A DNA stretch of 64,000 nucleotides from assembly GCA_951828235.1 (NCBI GenBank), contig OX639965.1:1604212-1668211 (forward strand), read 5' to 3'. Within the stretch, counting starts at the first letter, position 1; each line of letters begins with the position of its first letter. Source of the stretch: an uncultured Gammaproteobacteria bacterium (GTDB taxonomy: Bacteria; Pseudomonadota; Gammaproteobacteria; Steroidobacterales; Foliamicaceae). The notes beneath the pieces were generated by a model. It searched no databases and had not been told where the DNA came from. It saw only the letters and a program-made list of their open reading frames with translations. A program made the translations under genes and the position numbers. Of this stretch, positions 48,741 through 57,176 are shown piece after piece.

Positions 48741-50891
48741 ATGGGGCAACCGGTCAAGCTGGCACATTTCGGCGAAGACAGAGAGGAGATTTCCTTACAG
48801 CCAGCCTCCCTCGACATCTGGGATTCCAAGTACCGGCTCAAGACCAAAAAGGGCGAAATACTCGACGAAGACGTTTACGCCACCTACGCCCGGGTGGCGC
48901 GCACCCTGGCCGAAGTCGAGCCCGAGGAGATTCGCGAAAAATGGTTCGAGTCCTTCCTCTGGGCGCTGAGCCATGGCGCGGTCCCCGCCGGAAGGATCGT
49001 ATCCAACGCCGGCGCCCAGGAGCACAAGCCGGCCACCTCCACTATCAATTGCACCGTGTCGGGCACGGTGCGCGACTCCATGAACGGCATCCTGGAGATG
49101 GCGCATGAAGCCGGGCTGACGCTCAAGGCCGGCTGCGGCATCGGCTACGAGTTTTCCACCCTGCGTCCGCGCGGGGCCTACGTGGCCGGCGCCGGCGCCT
49201 ACACCTCCGGGCCGCTGTCGTTCATGGACATCTACGACAAGGTCTGTTTTACGGTTTCCTCGGCGGGCGGGCGCCGCGGCGCGCAGATGGGCACCTTCGA
49301 CGTGGGCCATCCCGACGTCAAGGAGTTCATCACCGCCAAGCGCGAGGACGGGCGGCTGCGCCAGTTCAACCTGTCGCTGATGATCACCGACGAGTTCATG
49401 CAGGCCGTCGAGGCCGAGGGCGAATGGGTGCTGGCCTTCCCGCTGGACAAGTCGGAAGCCCGCGAAGACGGACTGGACATGGACGATCCGGAAAAGGTCG
49501 TGTGGCGCGAGTGGCCGGTCACGGATGGCTATATCACCGACGCGGAAGGCCGCGTGGCCTGCAGGATGTACGGAACGCTGCCGGCGCGCGAATTGTTCGA
49601 TCTCATCATGCGCTCGACATACGATTTCGCCGAGCCCGGTTTCATCCTGATCGACCGCGTCAACGAGATGAACAACAACTGGTTCGTGGAAAACATCCGC
49701 GCTACCAACCCCTGCGGCGAGCAGCCGCTGCCGCCGTACGGCGCCTGCCTTCTGGGTTCCGTCAACCTGACCCGCTTTGTGCGGGAGCCGTTTACCAAGC
49801 GGGCGTACTTCGACTGGGACGAGTTCAACGCGGTGGTGGCGATCTTCACCCGCATGCTCGACAACGTGGTGGAGATCAACGGCCTGCCGCTGGACAGCCA
49901 GGTGACCGAGATCCTGCGCAAGCGGCGCCACGGCATGGGCTTTTTAGGGCTCGGATCGACGCTCACCATGCTGCAGATCCGCTACGGCAGCGATCAGTCC
50001 ACCGAATTCACCGAGCGGGTGGCGCGCGAACTGGCGCTGACCGGCTGGCGCGTGGGCCTGGAACTGGCGCGCGAAAAAGGACCGGCGCCGATCATGGACG
50101 AGGAGTTCGAGGTGACGCCGCAGATGCTGCGCCGGCGTCCGGAAATGGCCGAAGACGGCTTCCGGGCCGGGGACCGGCTGCCCGGCAAGGTGCTCATGGC
50201 GCGCTACAGCCGCTACATGCAGCGCGTGGCCGGCGAGGACCCCGACCTGGTCGAGGCCATCGCCGATGACGGCGCCCGCTTTACCCATCACTCGTCGATT
50301 GCGCCCACCGGCACGATCTCGCTGTCGCTGGGCAACAACGCCAGCAACGGCATCGAGCCCAGCTTCGCCCATCACTACTTCCGCAACGTGATCCGGGAAG
50401 GGCGCAAGACCAAGGAGAAAGTGCCCGTTTACTCGTGCGAACTGCTCGCCTACCGCGAGCGGATCAATCCCGGGGCCGGCCCGGACGGCGAGGGCGACGA
50501 GGCCTTGCCCGATTACTTCGTCACCGCCGACGACGTTACGCCATCGGAGCACGTCGCCATCCAGGGCGCGGCGCAGAAATGGGTGGACTCATCCATCTCC
50601 AAGACCGCCAACGTGCCGTCCGACTATCCGTACGACCGCTTCAAGGACATCTACGTCGAGGCCTGGAAGAGCGGCCTCAAGGGCTGCACCACTTTCCGCT
50701 TCAATCCCACCGCCTTCCAGGGCGTGCTGGTCAAGGAAAAGGACCTGAAGAGCACTTTCTACGTCTTTGAGCTCGAAGACGGCAGCGAGGTGAGGTTCGC
50801 CGGCGACGAGGAAGTCGAGTACGACGGCCAGGTGCACACCGCCGCCAACCTTTTTGACGCCCTCAAGGAGGGCTACTACGGCAAGTTCTGA
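48741..50891 (+). CDS. nrdJ: Adenosylcobalamin-dependent ribonucleotide reductase, catalytic part
   Basis: 716 residues from ATG 48741, behind GGGGGAG (short spacing). Class II motifs: STINCTVSGTVRDSMNGILE (first active Cys), TNPCGEQPLPPYGACLLGSV (radical Cys and Glu), and APTGTISLSLGNNASNGIEP. It reduces ribonucleotides to deoxyribonucleotides without oxygen dependence, using B12. The C-terminal TSCPD/zinc region normally fused in NrdJ is encoded separately by the next gene. No cobalamin riboswitch was found in the 236-bp leader. Confidence 0.95.
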   Translation: MGQPVKLAHFGEDREEISLQPASLDIWDSKYRLKTKKGEILDEDVYATYARVARTLAEVEPEEIREKWFESFLWALSHGAVPAGRIVSNAGAQEHKPATSTINCTVSGTVRDSMNGILEMAHEAGLTLKAGCGIGYEFSTLRPRGAYVAGAGAYTSGPLSFMDIYDKVCFTVSSAGGRRGAQMGTFDVGHPDVKEFITAKREDGRLRQFNLSLMITDEFMQAVEAEGEWVLAFPLDKSEAREDGLDMDDPEKVVWREWPVTDGYITDAEGRVACRMYGTLPARELFDLIMRSTYDFAEPGFILIDRVNEMNNNWFVENIRATNPCGEQPLPPYGACLLGSVNLTRFVREPFTKRAYFDWDEFNAVVAIFTRMLDNVVEINGLPLDSQVTEILRKRRHGMGFLGLGSTLTMLQIRYGSDQSTEFTERVARELALTGWRVGLELAREKGPAPIMDEEFEVTPQMLRRRPEMAEDGFRAGDRLPGKVLMARYSRYMQRVAGEDPDLVEAIADDGARFTHHSSIAPTGTISLSLGNNASNGIEPSFAHHYFRNVIREGRKTKEKVPVYSCELLAYRERINPGAGPDGEGDEALPDYFVTADDVTPSEHVAIQGAAQKWVDSSISKTANVPSDYPYDRFKDIYVEAWKSGLKGCTTFRFNPTAFQGVLVKEKDLKSTFYVFELEDGSEVRFAGDEEVEYDGQVHTAANLFDALKEGYYGKF

Positions 50892-50894
50892 ACA

Positions 50895-51671
50895 ATGACT
50901 GAGTCCGCCAGGAAAATCGCCGGCAAGATCGTCGGCTACCGCGTGGAGCAGCCCGACGCCGCGCCCGAAGTCTCCGCCGACGAACAACCGGCCGCCGCGC
51001 CCGAGACGCCCCCGCAGCCCAAGCCGCCCGAAAAACCCGCCGCGCGCCCGGCGCTCAGCGCCAGCGAGGACGGAAAGGTCGTGCGCATGCACGAGGGCCT
51101 GGAGCGCCCGACGCGCCTGGAAGGCACCACCTACAAGGTCAAGACCCCGGTGTCCGATCACGCCATGTACGTGACCATCAACGACATCGTCCTGAACGAG
51201 AACACGCCCGACGAGAGGCGCCGTCCGTTCGAGATCTTCATCAATTCCAAGAACCTCGATCACTACCAGTGGATCGTGGCGCTGACCCGGGTCATGTCGG
51301 CGGTGTTCCGCAAGGGCGGCGACGTGGCCTTCCTGGTGGATGAACTCAAGGCCGTGTTCGACCCGCGCGGCGGCTACTGGCAGCCGGGCGGTGTGTACAT
51401 GCCGTCGATCATCGCCGAGCTGGGCTGCGTAGTGGGCGAGCACCTGGAGCGGATCGGGTTTATGGGAGAACACTCCCTGGACCCGGCCCAGCGCCGTGCG
51501 CTGGAAGTCAAGCGGCAGGATTTCGAGGACGCCCAGCGCCAGGAAGACGCCTTTGCCAGGAATACCTTCCCCGCCGGCGCCCAGCTTTGCGGGCGTTGCC
51601 ACACCGCCGCCGTCGTGATGATGGACGGTTGCCTGACCTGCCTGAACTGCGGCGATTCGAAGTGTAACTAG
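50895..51671 (+). CDS. TSCPD-domain partner of NrdJ (split C-terminal part)
   Basis: 258 residues from ATG 50895, three bases after the nrdJ stop. A Pro/Ala-rich linker of about 70 residues is followed by the TSCPD domain (EIFINSKNLDHYQWIVALTR, VAFLVDELKAVFDPRGGYWQ) and a C-terminal zinc-ribbon-like set CGRCHTAAVV...CLTCLNCGDSKC. In single-chain NrdJ this domain provides the redox-active and zinc-binding tail that re-reduces the active site, so the two polypeptides should associate. Confidence 0.9.
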   Translation: MTESARKIAGKIVGYRVEQPDAAPEVSADEQPAAAPETPPQPKPPEKPAARPALSASEDGKVVRMHEGLERPTRLEGTTYKVKTPVSDHAMYVTINDIVLNENTPDERRRPFEIFINSKNLDHYQWIVALTRVMSAVFRKGGDVAFLVDELKAVFDPRGGYWQPGGVYMPSIIAELGCVVGEHLERIGFMGEHSLDPAQRRALEVKRQDFEDAQRQEDAFARNTFPAGAQLCGRCHTAAVVMMDGCLTCLNCGDSKCN

Positions 51672-51719
51672 TGTCGTGTCACGGACACGGCGCTGGTGTG
51701 CCGAAAAGGCCCCGCCGCG

Positions 51720-52484
51720 ATGAGTGACCTGTTCGATCTTCACGGCAGGACGGCGCTGGTTACCGGTTGCCGGCGCGGCATCGGCAGGTCCATGGCCGTA
51801 GCGCTCGCCGAGGCGGGCGCGGACCTCATCGGAGTCTCGGCCACGCTGGAAGCCTCGGGCTCGGAAGTGGAACAGGCCGTCAGGGAGTCCGGACGCAGCT
51901 TTACGGCCTATCAATGCGACTTCGCGCAGCGTGACCAGCTATACCGTTTTATTGCCGCGGTCCGGGAAGAGCACGGCGCCGTGGATGTGCTGGTCAACAA
52001 CGCCGGGACCATACGGCGGGCCCCGGTCGCCGGGCATGGCGACGACTACTGGGACGAGGTGCTGGAGGTTAACCTGAGTGCCCAGTTCATATTGAGTCGC
52101 GAACTGGGCCGCGACATGGCCGAAAGAGGTTCGGGCAAGATAATCTTTATGGCTTCGCTGCTTTCGTTTCAGGGGGGAATCACGGTGCCCGGGTACGCCG
52201 CCAGCAAGGGCGGATTGAAGCAGCTCATCATGGCGCTCTCGAATGAATGGGCGGGAAGTGGCCTTAATATCAACGGCATTGCGCCGGGTTACGTCGAAAC
52301 CGACAACACCGGGGCCCTGCGCGAGGACCCGCAGCGCTTCAATGCAATTCTCGAACGAATTCCGCAGGGCCGCTGGGGCAGGCCCGACGACTTCAAGGGC
52401 GCGGCGGTGTTCCTGGCTTCCCGGGCCTCCGACTATGTCAACGGCAGCATACTGCTCGTCGACGGCGGCTGGATGGGGCGCTAG
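51720..52484 (+). CDS. kduD: 2-dehydro-3-deoxy-D-gluconate 5-dehydrogenase (KduD-like SDR)
   Basis: 254 residues from ATG 51720. SDR loop LVTGCRRGIGRSMAVALAEA, the KduD-like VNNAGTIRRAPV and ADLIGVS, and catalytic GYAASKGG. KduD interconverts 2,5-diketo-3-deoxygluconate and 2-keto-3-deoxygluconate in pectin or uronate degradation. It is immediately followed (1-base overlap) by TRAP transporter genes, which fits uptake and oxidation of a sugar acid. Other SDRs share these motifs, so substrate is an inference. Confidence 0.83.
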   Translation: MSDLFDLHGRTALVTGCRRGIGRSMAVALAEAGADLIGVSATLEASGSEVEQAVRESGRSFTAYQCDFAQRDQLYRFIAAVREEHGAVDVLVNNAGTIRRAPVAGHGDDYWDEVLEVNLSAQFILSRELGRDMAERGSGKIIFMASLLSFQGGITVPGYAASKGGLKQLIMALSNEWAGSGLNINGIAPGYVETDNTGALREDPQRFNAILERIPQGRWGRPDDFKGAAVFLASRASDYVNGSILLVDGGWMGR

Positions 52485-53482
52485 TGCGGCACCCACCAGC
52501 CTTGCACCCGATAGCGGTTCCCCTGCTCGCCGCGTTACTCGCGCTCACGGGTCCGTTCGCGGCGGCCCAGGACAACATTCGTCTGCGGGCCGCCGACATT
52601 CAGGAGGCAGGCTATCCGACCGTGCGCGGCATGGAAGCGATGTCGGACCGGCTCGACCAGGCCACAGGGGGCCGGATTCGCCTCAAGATCTATCCCGGCG
52701 CCCAGTTGGGCGACGAACGGGGCATGCTGGAAATGACGATATTCGGCGGGATCGATATCAGCCGGACCAGCATCGCTCCGCTGAACTCGATCGCGCCGGA
52801 AACGGGCGTGTATTCCCTGCCGTTTCTCTTTCGTTCCACGGAACACATGCGGCGCGTCCTCGACGGCCCCATCGGAGATGAAGTCCTTGCCGCGCTGGAG
52901 CCCCACGGACTCATAGGCCTGTGCTACTACGACGCCGGCGCGCGCAGCATGTACAACAACCTCCGTCCGATCCACTCCCCGGCCGACATTCAGGGAATGA
53001 AGGTTCGCGTAATGAACTCGGAAGTTTTCGTGGACATGATTTCGACGCTGGGCGGCAACGCGACGCCCATGGGGTACGGGCAGGTGTATGAATCGCTGGC
53101 CCTGGGCACGATCGAGGCGGCGGAGAACAACTGGCCTTCCTATGAGTCTTCCCGGCACTTTGAAGTTGCGCCGCACTACAGCGTAACCCAGCATGTGATG
53201 GTGCCCGAAGTGCTGGTCATGTCCCGCTATCGCTGGCGGAAACTGTCGCCCGAGGACCAGGTGCTGGTGCGCAGGGCCGCAAAGGAGTCGGTGCCCGCGA
53301 TGCGGGAGCTCTGGGACGCACGGGTGACGACGTCGCGCAACGCCATGGTGGAGGCCGGCGTGCAGATTGTCGACAACATCGACAAGCAACCCTTCATGGA
53401 CGCCATGCAGCCGTTGTATGAACAGTATCTGAAGGACCCGCGGCTCAGGGACCTGGTGGAGAGGATCCGTGCCGCGCCCTAG
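52484..53482 (+). CDS. dctP: TRAP transporter substrate-binding protein (DctP family)
   Basis: 332 residues from GTG 52484. Signal peptide (VPLLAALLALTGPFAAAQ) and DctP motifs: TGGRIRLKIYPGAQLGDERG, DIQGMKVRVMNSE with the Arg that binds the ligand carboxylate, and AAENNWPSYESS. It captures an organic or sugar acid in the periplasm for the DctQM permease. Its TAG stop is the first three bases of a 268-bp inverted-repeat element. Confidence 0.93.
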   Translation: MRHPPALHPIAVPLLAALLALTGPFAAAQDNIRLRAADIQEAGYPTVRGMEAMSDRLDQATGGRIRLKIYPGAQLGDERGMLEMTIFGGIDISRTSIAPLNSIAPETGVYSLPFLFRSTEHMRRVLDGPIGDEVLAALEPHGLIGLCYYDAGARSMYNNLRPIHSPADIQGMKVRVMNSEVFVDMISTLGGNATPMGYGQVYESLALGTIEAAENNWPSYESSRHFEVAPHYSVTQHVMVPEVLVMSRYRWRKLSPEDQVLVRRAAKESVPAMRELWDARVTTSRNAMVEAGVQIVDNIDKQPFMDAMQPLYEQYLKDPRLRDLVERIRAAP

Positions 53483-53747
53483 TGTGCTGTCCCATAAGTT
53501 CGTTGCCTTTCAGAGCGGGCCTGAAGCGTCAATGCAAGGCGACGACCGCAGGGAATACTGCCCGTATTGCCCAGGGCGGCAACGCCGCAGTGGCGCTTCA
53601 GGCCCGCTCCCGAAGGGCGCGGCCCCTGTGGCCCGTGGCCGCGTTGCGCTCCTTGGCAATGGGAGCCACCATTCCCGGCGGAACGCGCCTTGCCACACGC
53701 CGCAGGGGACACGCTGAAAGGCAACGAACTTATGGGACAGCACACTA
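53480..53747. mobile_element. MITE-like element, full copy 1
   Basis: 268 bp bounded by inverted repeats TAGTGTGCTGTCCCATAAGT / ACTTATGGGACAGCACACTA that extend a further 14 bases or so (TCGTTGCCTTTCAG / CTGAAAGGCAACGA). Inside are two hairpin modules, one bounded by AGCGGGCCTGAAGCG / CGCTTCAGGCCCGCT, the other by GGCGCG-rich arms. There is no transposase ORF. A second copy lies at 62648-62916 in opposite orientation and a deleted one at 55516-55592. The left end contains the dctP stop and the right end contains the apparent dctQ start. Confidence 0.9.
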
Positions 53748-54247
53748 GGCAACGATTGGACCTGGACCGCGCAGCCGGGGCGCTCGCGGGTTTCGTCCTG
53801 AAGGTCGCCGCGGCGGGACTGGCCGTGATGACGCTGGTGATTTCCTGGCAGGTGTTCGCGCGCTACGTGCTGAACGCCAGTCCACCCTGGTCCGAGGCGG
53901 CCGCCCTGATTCTCATGGTCAGCTTCGTGCTGCTGGCCGCGGCCGTTGGCGTTTATGAGAAGTTCCACCTGGGGTTCCGGTGGCTCGTCTCCAAGCTTCC
54001 GCTCCGGCTCAAGCGGCCCGTGTTTGTTTTCGGACAGGTGCTGATCATGGCCTTCGGCGCGGCCATGGCCTTCAACGGGCTGGCTCTCGTTGACTACACG
54101 GCGACGCACATCATCCCCACGCTCAACATTTCCCGGTCGGTGGCCTACTGGCCCTTCGTCGTTTGCGGCGTACTCATGCTGCTGTTCGCGTTCGTCAACT
54201 GCGCGACCCTGATTGCCGGAAGGAGGGACGCCGACCCGTGGAGCTAG
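53732..54247 (+). CDS. dctQ: TRAP transporter small permease (DctQ family)
   Basis: 171 residues from ATG 53732, which lies inside the right inverted repeat of the element; the first residues MGQHT are element-encoded. Four membrane helices (about 18-42, 50-70, 92-112, 130-155) with DctQ features VFARYVLNASPPWSEAAALI and LLAAAVGVYEKFHLGF. AAAGGCAACGA upstream is a poor RBS. The native start was probably replaced by the insertion. It works with DctM in Na+-coupled import. Confidence 0.85.
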   Translation: MGQHTRQRLDLDRAAGALAGFVLKVAAAGLAVMTLVISWQVFARYVLNASPPWSEAAALILMVSFVLLAAAVGVYEKFHLGFRWLVSKLPLRLKRPVFVFGQVLIMAFGAAMAFNGLALVDYTATHIIPTLNISRSVAYWPFVVCGVLMLLFAFVNCATLIAGRRDADPWS

Positions 54248-55518
54248 TGGTACTTTTCGGTTGCTTCGTGGTTCTGCTGGCTCTCGGCGTGCCGGTAGCC
54301 TTCTGTCTCGGCCTTTCGGCGCTGGCGACCCTGTTTTACCTGGACATTCCCCTGATCGTGGCGTTCCAGCGCATGGCGGCCGGTATCGACGTGTTTGCGC
54401 TGCTCGCCATTCCGTTCTTTATTTTTGCCGGCGAACTCATGAACCAGTCGGGTATCGCCGCCAAGCTGGTGCGCCTGGCGGAATCCATGCTGGGCCGGGC
54501 CAGAGGCGGACTGGGGCAGGTGAGCGTGCTCTCCTGCATGATGTTCGGCGCGGTCTCGGGTTCGGCCGTGGCGAGCGTTTCGGCGATGGGATCGGCGTTG
54601 ACGCCGATCATGAGCGAGAAGGGCTACTCGCGGGATTTCGCCGTCAACGTCACCGCGACCGGCTCGGCCACCGGCCTGCTCATTCCGCCTTCGCACAACA
54701 TGATCATCTACTCGATCGCGGCAGGCGGCAGCGTGTCCATCGTGTCGCTGTTTCTGGCCGGCCTGCTTCCCGGAATCCTGCTGGGTCTCGCCCTGATGGC
54801 CGCGACCTGGCTGGTCGCCGTCCGGCGCGGGTATCCGGGCGGCGCCTTCCCCGGCTGGCGTCAACTCTTCGTGGCCTTCGTGCAGGCGCTGCCGGGCCTT
54901 CTCTCGGCGATCATCATCGTGGGCGGAATACTCTCGGGGATATTCACGGCGACCGAGTCATCGGCGATAGCGGTCGTCTATACGGTCGTCATCGCCGCTT
55001 TCGTATATCGAAGCCTGAACTGGTCGAAGTTCGTGACGGCCACCCGCAACGCCGTCAGGACCACGGCCATCGTTATGCTGATCATTGCCGCGGCCTCGGC
55101 TTTCGGCTGGCTGATGGCGGTCGCGGAAGTGCCCCTGCGCATGTCGGAAGCCCTTCTCGGCATCAGTGAGAACCCGCTGGTCCTGTTTCTGATCATCAAC
55201 CTGATCCTGCTGATGCTGGGAACCTTCATGGACATGGCGCCGCTGATCATCATCACTACGCCGATCTTCCTGCCGGTGGCCACTCAGCTGGGCATGGACC
55301 CGGTGCAATTCGGCGTGGTGATGATCCTGAACCTGGGCATCGGCCTGGTCACCCCGCCCGTGGGCGCGGTCCTCTTCGTCGGTTGCGCGGTAGGCGGCAT
55401 CACCATCGAGAAGAGCCTGCGCTCCATCTGGCCCTTCTATTGCGCAATGCTGGTTGTGTTGTTGCTGGTGACGGCCATTCCGTCCATTTCGCTCGCTCTG
55501 CCCGGCCTGTTCGACTAG
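54238..55518 (+). CDS. dctM: TRAP transporter large permease (DctM family)
   Basis: 426 residues from GTG 54238, overlapping dctQ by 10 bases, with AGGAGG upstream. About 12 membrane helices; family motifs AIPFFIFAGELMNQSGIAAK, VSGSAVASVSAMGSALTP, FCNVTATGSATGLLIPPSHN-like VTATGSATGLLIPPSHNMII, and GLVTPPVGAVLFVGCAVGG. It moves the ligand delivered by DctP. Its TAG stop is again the first triplet of a (deleted) copy of the inverted-repeat element. Confidence 0.93.
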   Translation: MELVVLFGCFVVLLALGVPVAFCLGLSALATLFYLDIPLIVAFQRMAAGIDVFALLAIPFFIFAGELMNQSGIAAKLVRLAESMLGRARGGLGQVSVLSCMMFGAVSGSAVASVSAMGSALTPIMSEKGYSRDFAVNVTATGSATGLLIPPSHNMIIYSIAAGGSVSIVSLFLAGLLPGILLGLALMAATWLVAVRRGYPGGAFPGWRQLFVAFVQALPGLLSAIIIVGGILSGIFTATESSAIAVVYTVVIAAFVYRSLNWSKFVTATRNAVRTTAIVMLIIAAASAFGWLMAVAEVPLRMSEALLGISENPLVLFLIINLILLMLGTFMDMAPLIIITTPIFLPVATQLGMDPVQFGVVMILNLGIGLVTPPVGAVLFVGCAVGGITIEKSLRSIWPFYCAMLVVLLLVTAIPSISLALPGLFD

Positions 55519-55592
55519 TGTGCCGTCCCATGAGTTCCTTGCCTTTCAGAGCGGGCCTGAAGCGCCACTGCGGCGTTGCCGCCCCACACTAG
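55516..55592. mobile_element. Internally deleted MITE copy (77 bp)
   Basis: The left end TAGTGTGCCGTCCCATGAGT and part of hairpin A (GAGCGGGCCTGAAGCGCCAC) are retained and joined to a bare CACACTAG right tip. It sits between dctM and hldE. Confidence 0.8.
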
Positions 55593-55619
55593 TCCTGTTT
55601 GACTCGGGCCTGTTCGTCC

Positions 55620-57038
55620 GTGATTCCCGACTATTCGAATGGGCACATCCTGGTGGCGGGCGACGTCATGCTGGACGAGTACTGGCTGGGAGCGGCCACG
55701 CGCATTTCGCCCGAAGCGCCCGCTGTGGTGGTCCACGTCGACAGCCAGGAATACCGTCCGGGCGGCGCGGCCAATGTGGCCTGCAACCTGGCCGGGCTGG
55801 GCGCGCGGGTGACGCTGCTGGGAATTGTCGGCAAGGACGACGAGGCCGCGGCGCTGGCCGGGGCCATGCAGGACAGCGGCGTGACCTGCGAGTGGATGCG
55901 TTCCGAAAGCCGCCCCACGATCCGCAAGCTCAGGGTCCTTAGCCGCAATCAGCAGGTCATCCGGCTGGACCGCGAAACGCCCTTCAGCGGGGACGATTCC
56001 GCCCGCCTGACGGTGCGCTTTGCCGAACTGCTGGACGGCTGTTCCGCGGTCGTGCTGTCGGACTACGCCAAGGGCAGTCTGGCCAATGCCGGCACGCTGA
56101 TCGAGGCCGCGCGCTCCGCCGGCATTCCGGTCCTGGTAGATCCCAAATCCGCGGATTTCGGCGCCTATAGGGGGGCCAGCCTGCTGACGCCGAACCGCGC
56201 CGAATTCGAGGCGGCCCTTGGCGGATCGGGGGAATCGACGGAAGAAATGGCCGCACGGGCGCAACGGGTGTGCGCCCTGCTGGAAATCGGCGGCATGGTC
56301 GTCACTTTGGGCGAACAGGGACTGCTGGCGGCGCCGGCCGCCGGATCCGCCCGGCACATTTCCGCCCGGGCGCGCGAGGTCTACGACGTCACGGGCGCCG
56401 GCGACACCGTAACGGCGGTCCTGGCTGCCGGCCTTGCGGTGGGCGCGGACATGGACGAGTCGGCTTATCTCGCCAACGTGGCGGCGGGCGTGGTCGTGGC
56501 GCGCGTGGGCGTAGCGCCGATCCATTTGCGCGATCTCAGGGAAGAACTCCGTGCGCCGGGATCGAGCGCTTCCGCGGTCATCGACGCCGCGGAAGCTGCG
56601 GCCATCGGTCGGCGGCTGCGCGACAACGGCAAGACACTGGTCATGACCAACGGTTGCTTCGACCTGCTGCACGCCGGTCATACCGCCTGTCTCGCGGAGG
56701 CGCAGGCGCTGGGCGACCGCCTGATGGTGGCGGTCAACGACGATGAATCGTTGCGCAGGCTGAAGGGGGACTCCCGGCCGGTCGTGCCGCTGGATCAGCG
56801 CATGGCGGTGCTCGCCGCGCTGGGCAGCGTGGATTGGGTCGTGCCCTTCGCTGAAGATACGCCGGCCGCGCTGATCGAGCAGGTCGGCCCGCTTGTGCTG
56901 GCCAAGGGCGGCGACTATCAACCGGAACAGATTGCCGGCGCGGACGCCGTCGAGCGTCTTGGCGGCCGCGTCGTCGTCCTCCCGTACCGCGAGGGCCTCT
57001 CCACCTCCGCCCTCCTGCAACGCATTCCCGGCGCCTGA
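55620..57038 (+). CDS. hldE: Bifunctional heptose kinase / adenylyltransferase
   Basis: 472 residues from GTG 55620. PfkB-type kinase domain: GHILVAGDVMLDEYWLGAAT, PGGAANVACNLAGLGA, and DVTGAGDTVTAVLAAGLAVG. A C-terminal nucleotidyltransferase domain from about 340: KTLVMTNGCFDLLHAGHTAC with the HAGH motif, and LAKGGDYQPE. It makes ADP-heptose precursor for LPS inner core. kdtA follows across a palindromic element. Confidence 0.95.
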   Translation: MIPDYSNGHILVAGDVMLDEYWLGAATRISPEAPAVVVHVDSQEYRPGGAANVACNLAGLGARVTLLGIVGKDDEAAALAGAMQDSGVTCEWMRSESRPTIRKLRVLSRNQQVIRLDRETPFSGDDSARLTVRFAELLDGCSAVVLSDYAKGSLANAGTLIEAARSAGIPVLVDPKSADFGAYRGASLLTPNRAEFEAALGGSGESTEEMAARAQRVCALLEIGGMVVTLGEQGLLAAPAAGSARHISARAREVYDVTGAGDTVTAVLAAGLAVGADMDESAYLANVAAGVVVARVGVAPIHLRDLREELRAPGSSASAVIDAAEAAAIGRRLRDNGKTLVMTNGCFDLLHAGHTACLAEAQALGDRLMVAVNDDESLRRLKGDSRPVVPLDQRMAVLAALGSVDWVVPFAEDTPAALIEQVGPLVLAKGGDYQPEQIAGADAVERLGGRVVVLPYREGLSTSALLQRIPGA

Positions 57039-57049
57039 CGCCACGGGAG

Positions 57050-57157
57050 CGCTTAGCCTTGCCCCTTTCTGCCGGGAGTGTGTGAGCCATGGATGGCGGA
57101 ACCAAGCTCCATGGATGGATTAATGCGTCTCCCGGCAGAAAGGGGCAAGGCTAAGCG
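57050..57157. repeat. Hairpin element between hldE and kdtA
   Basis: 29-bp arms: 57050-57078 (CGCTTAGCCTTGCCCCTTTC+TGCCGGGAG) is perfectly complementary to 57129-57157. The 50-base loop carries GAGCCATGGATGGCGGAACC, shared with the element at 37433-37649. It begins 12 bases after the hldE stop; the right arm ends 20 bases before kdtA. Confidence 0.88.
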
Positions 57158-57176
57158 CGGGGGTGCCCGCATACGC

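Noticed and set aside
51669..51692. Solo end of the MITE family before kduD (TAGTGTCGTGTC...)
   Set aside because: Only the first six bases agree well with TAGTGTGCTGTCCC; may be chance.
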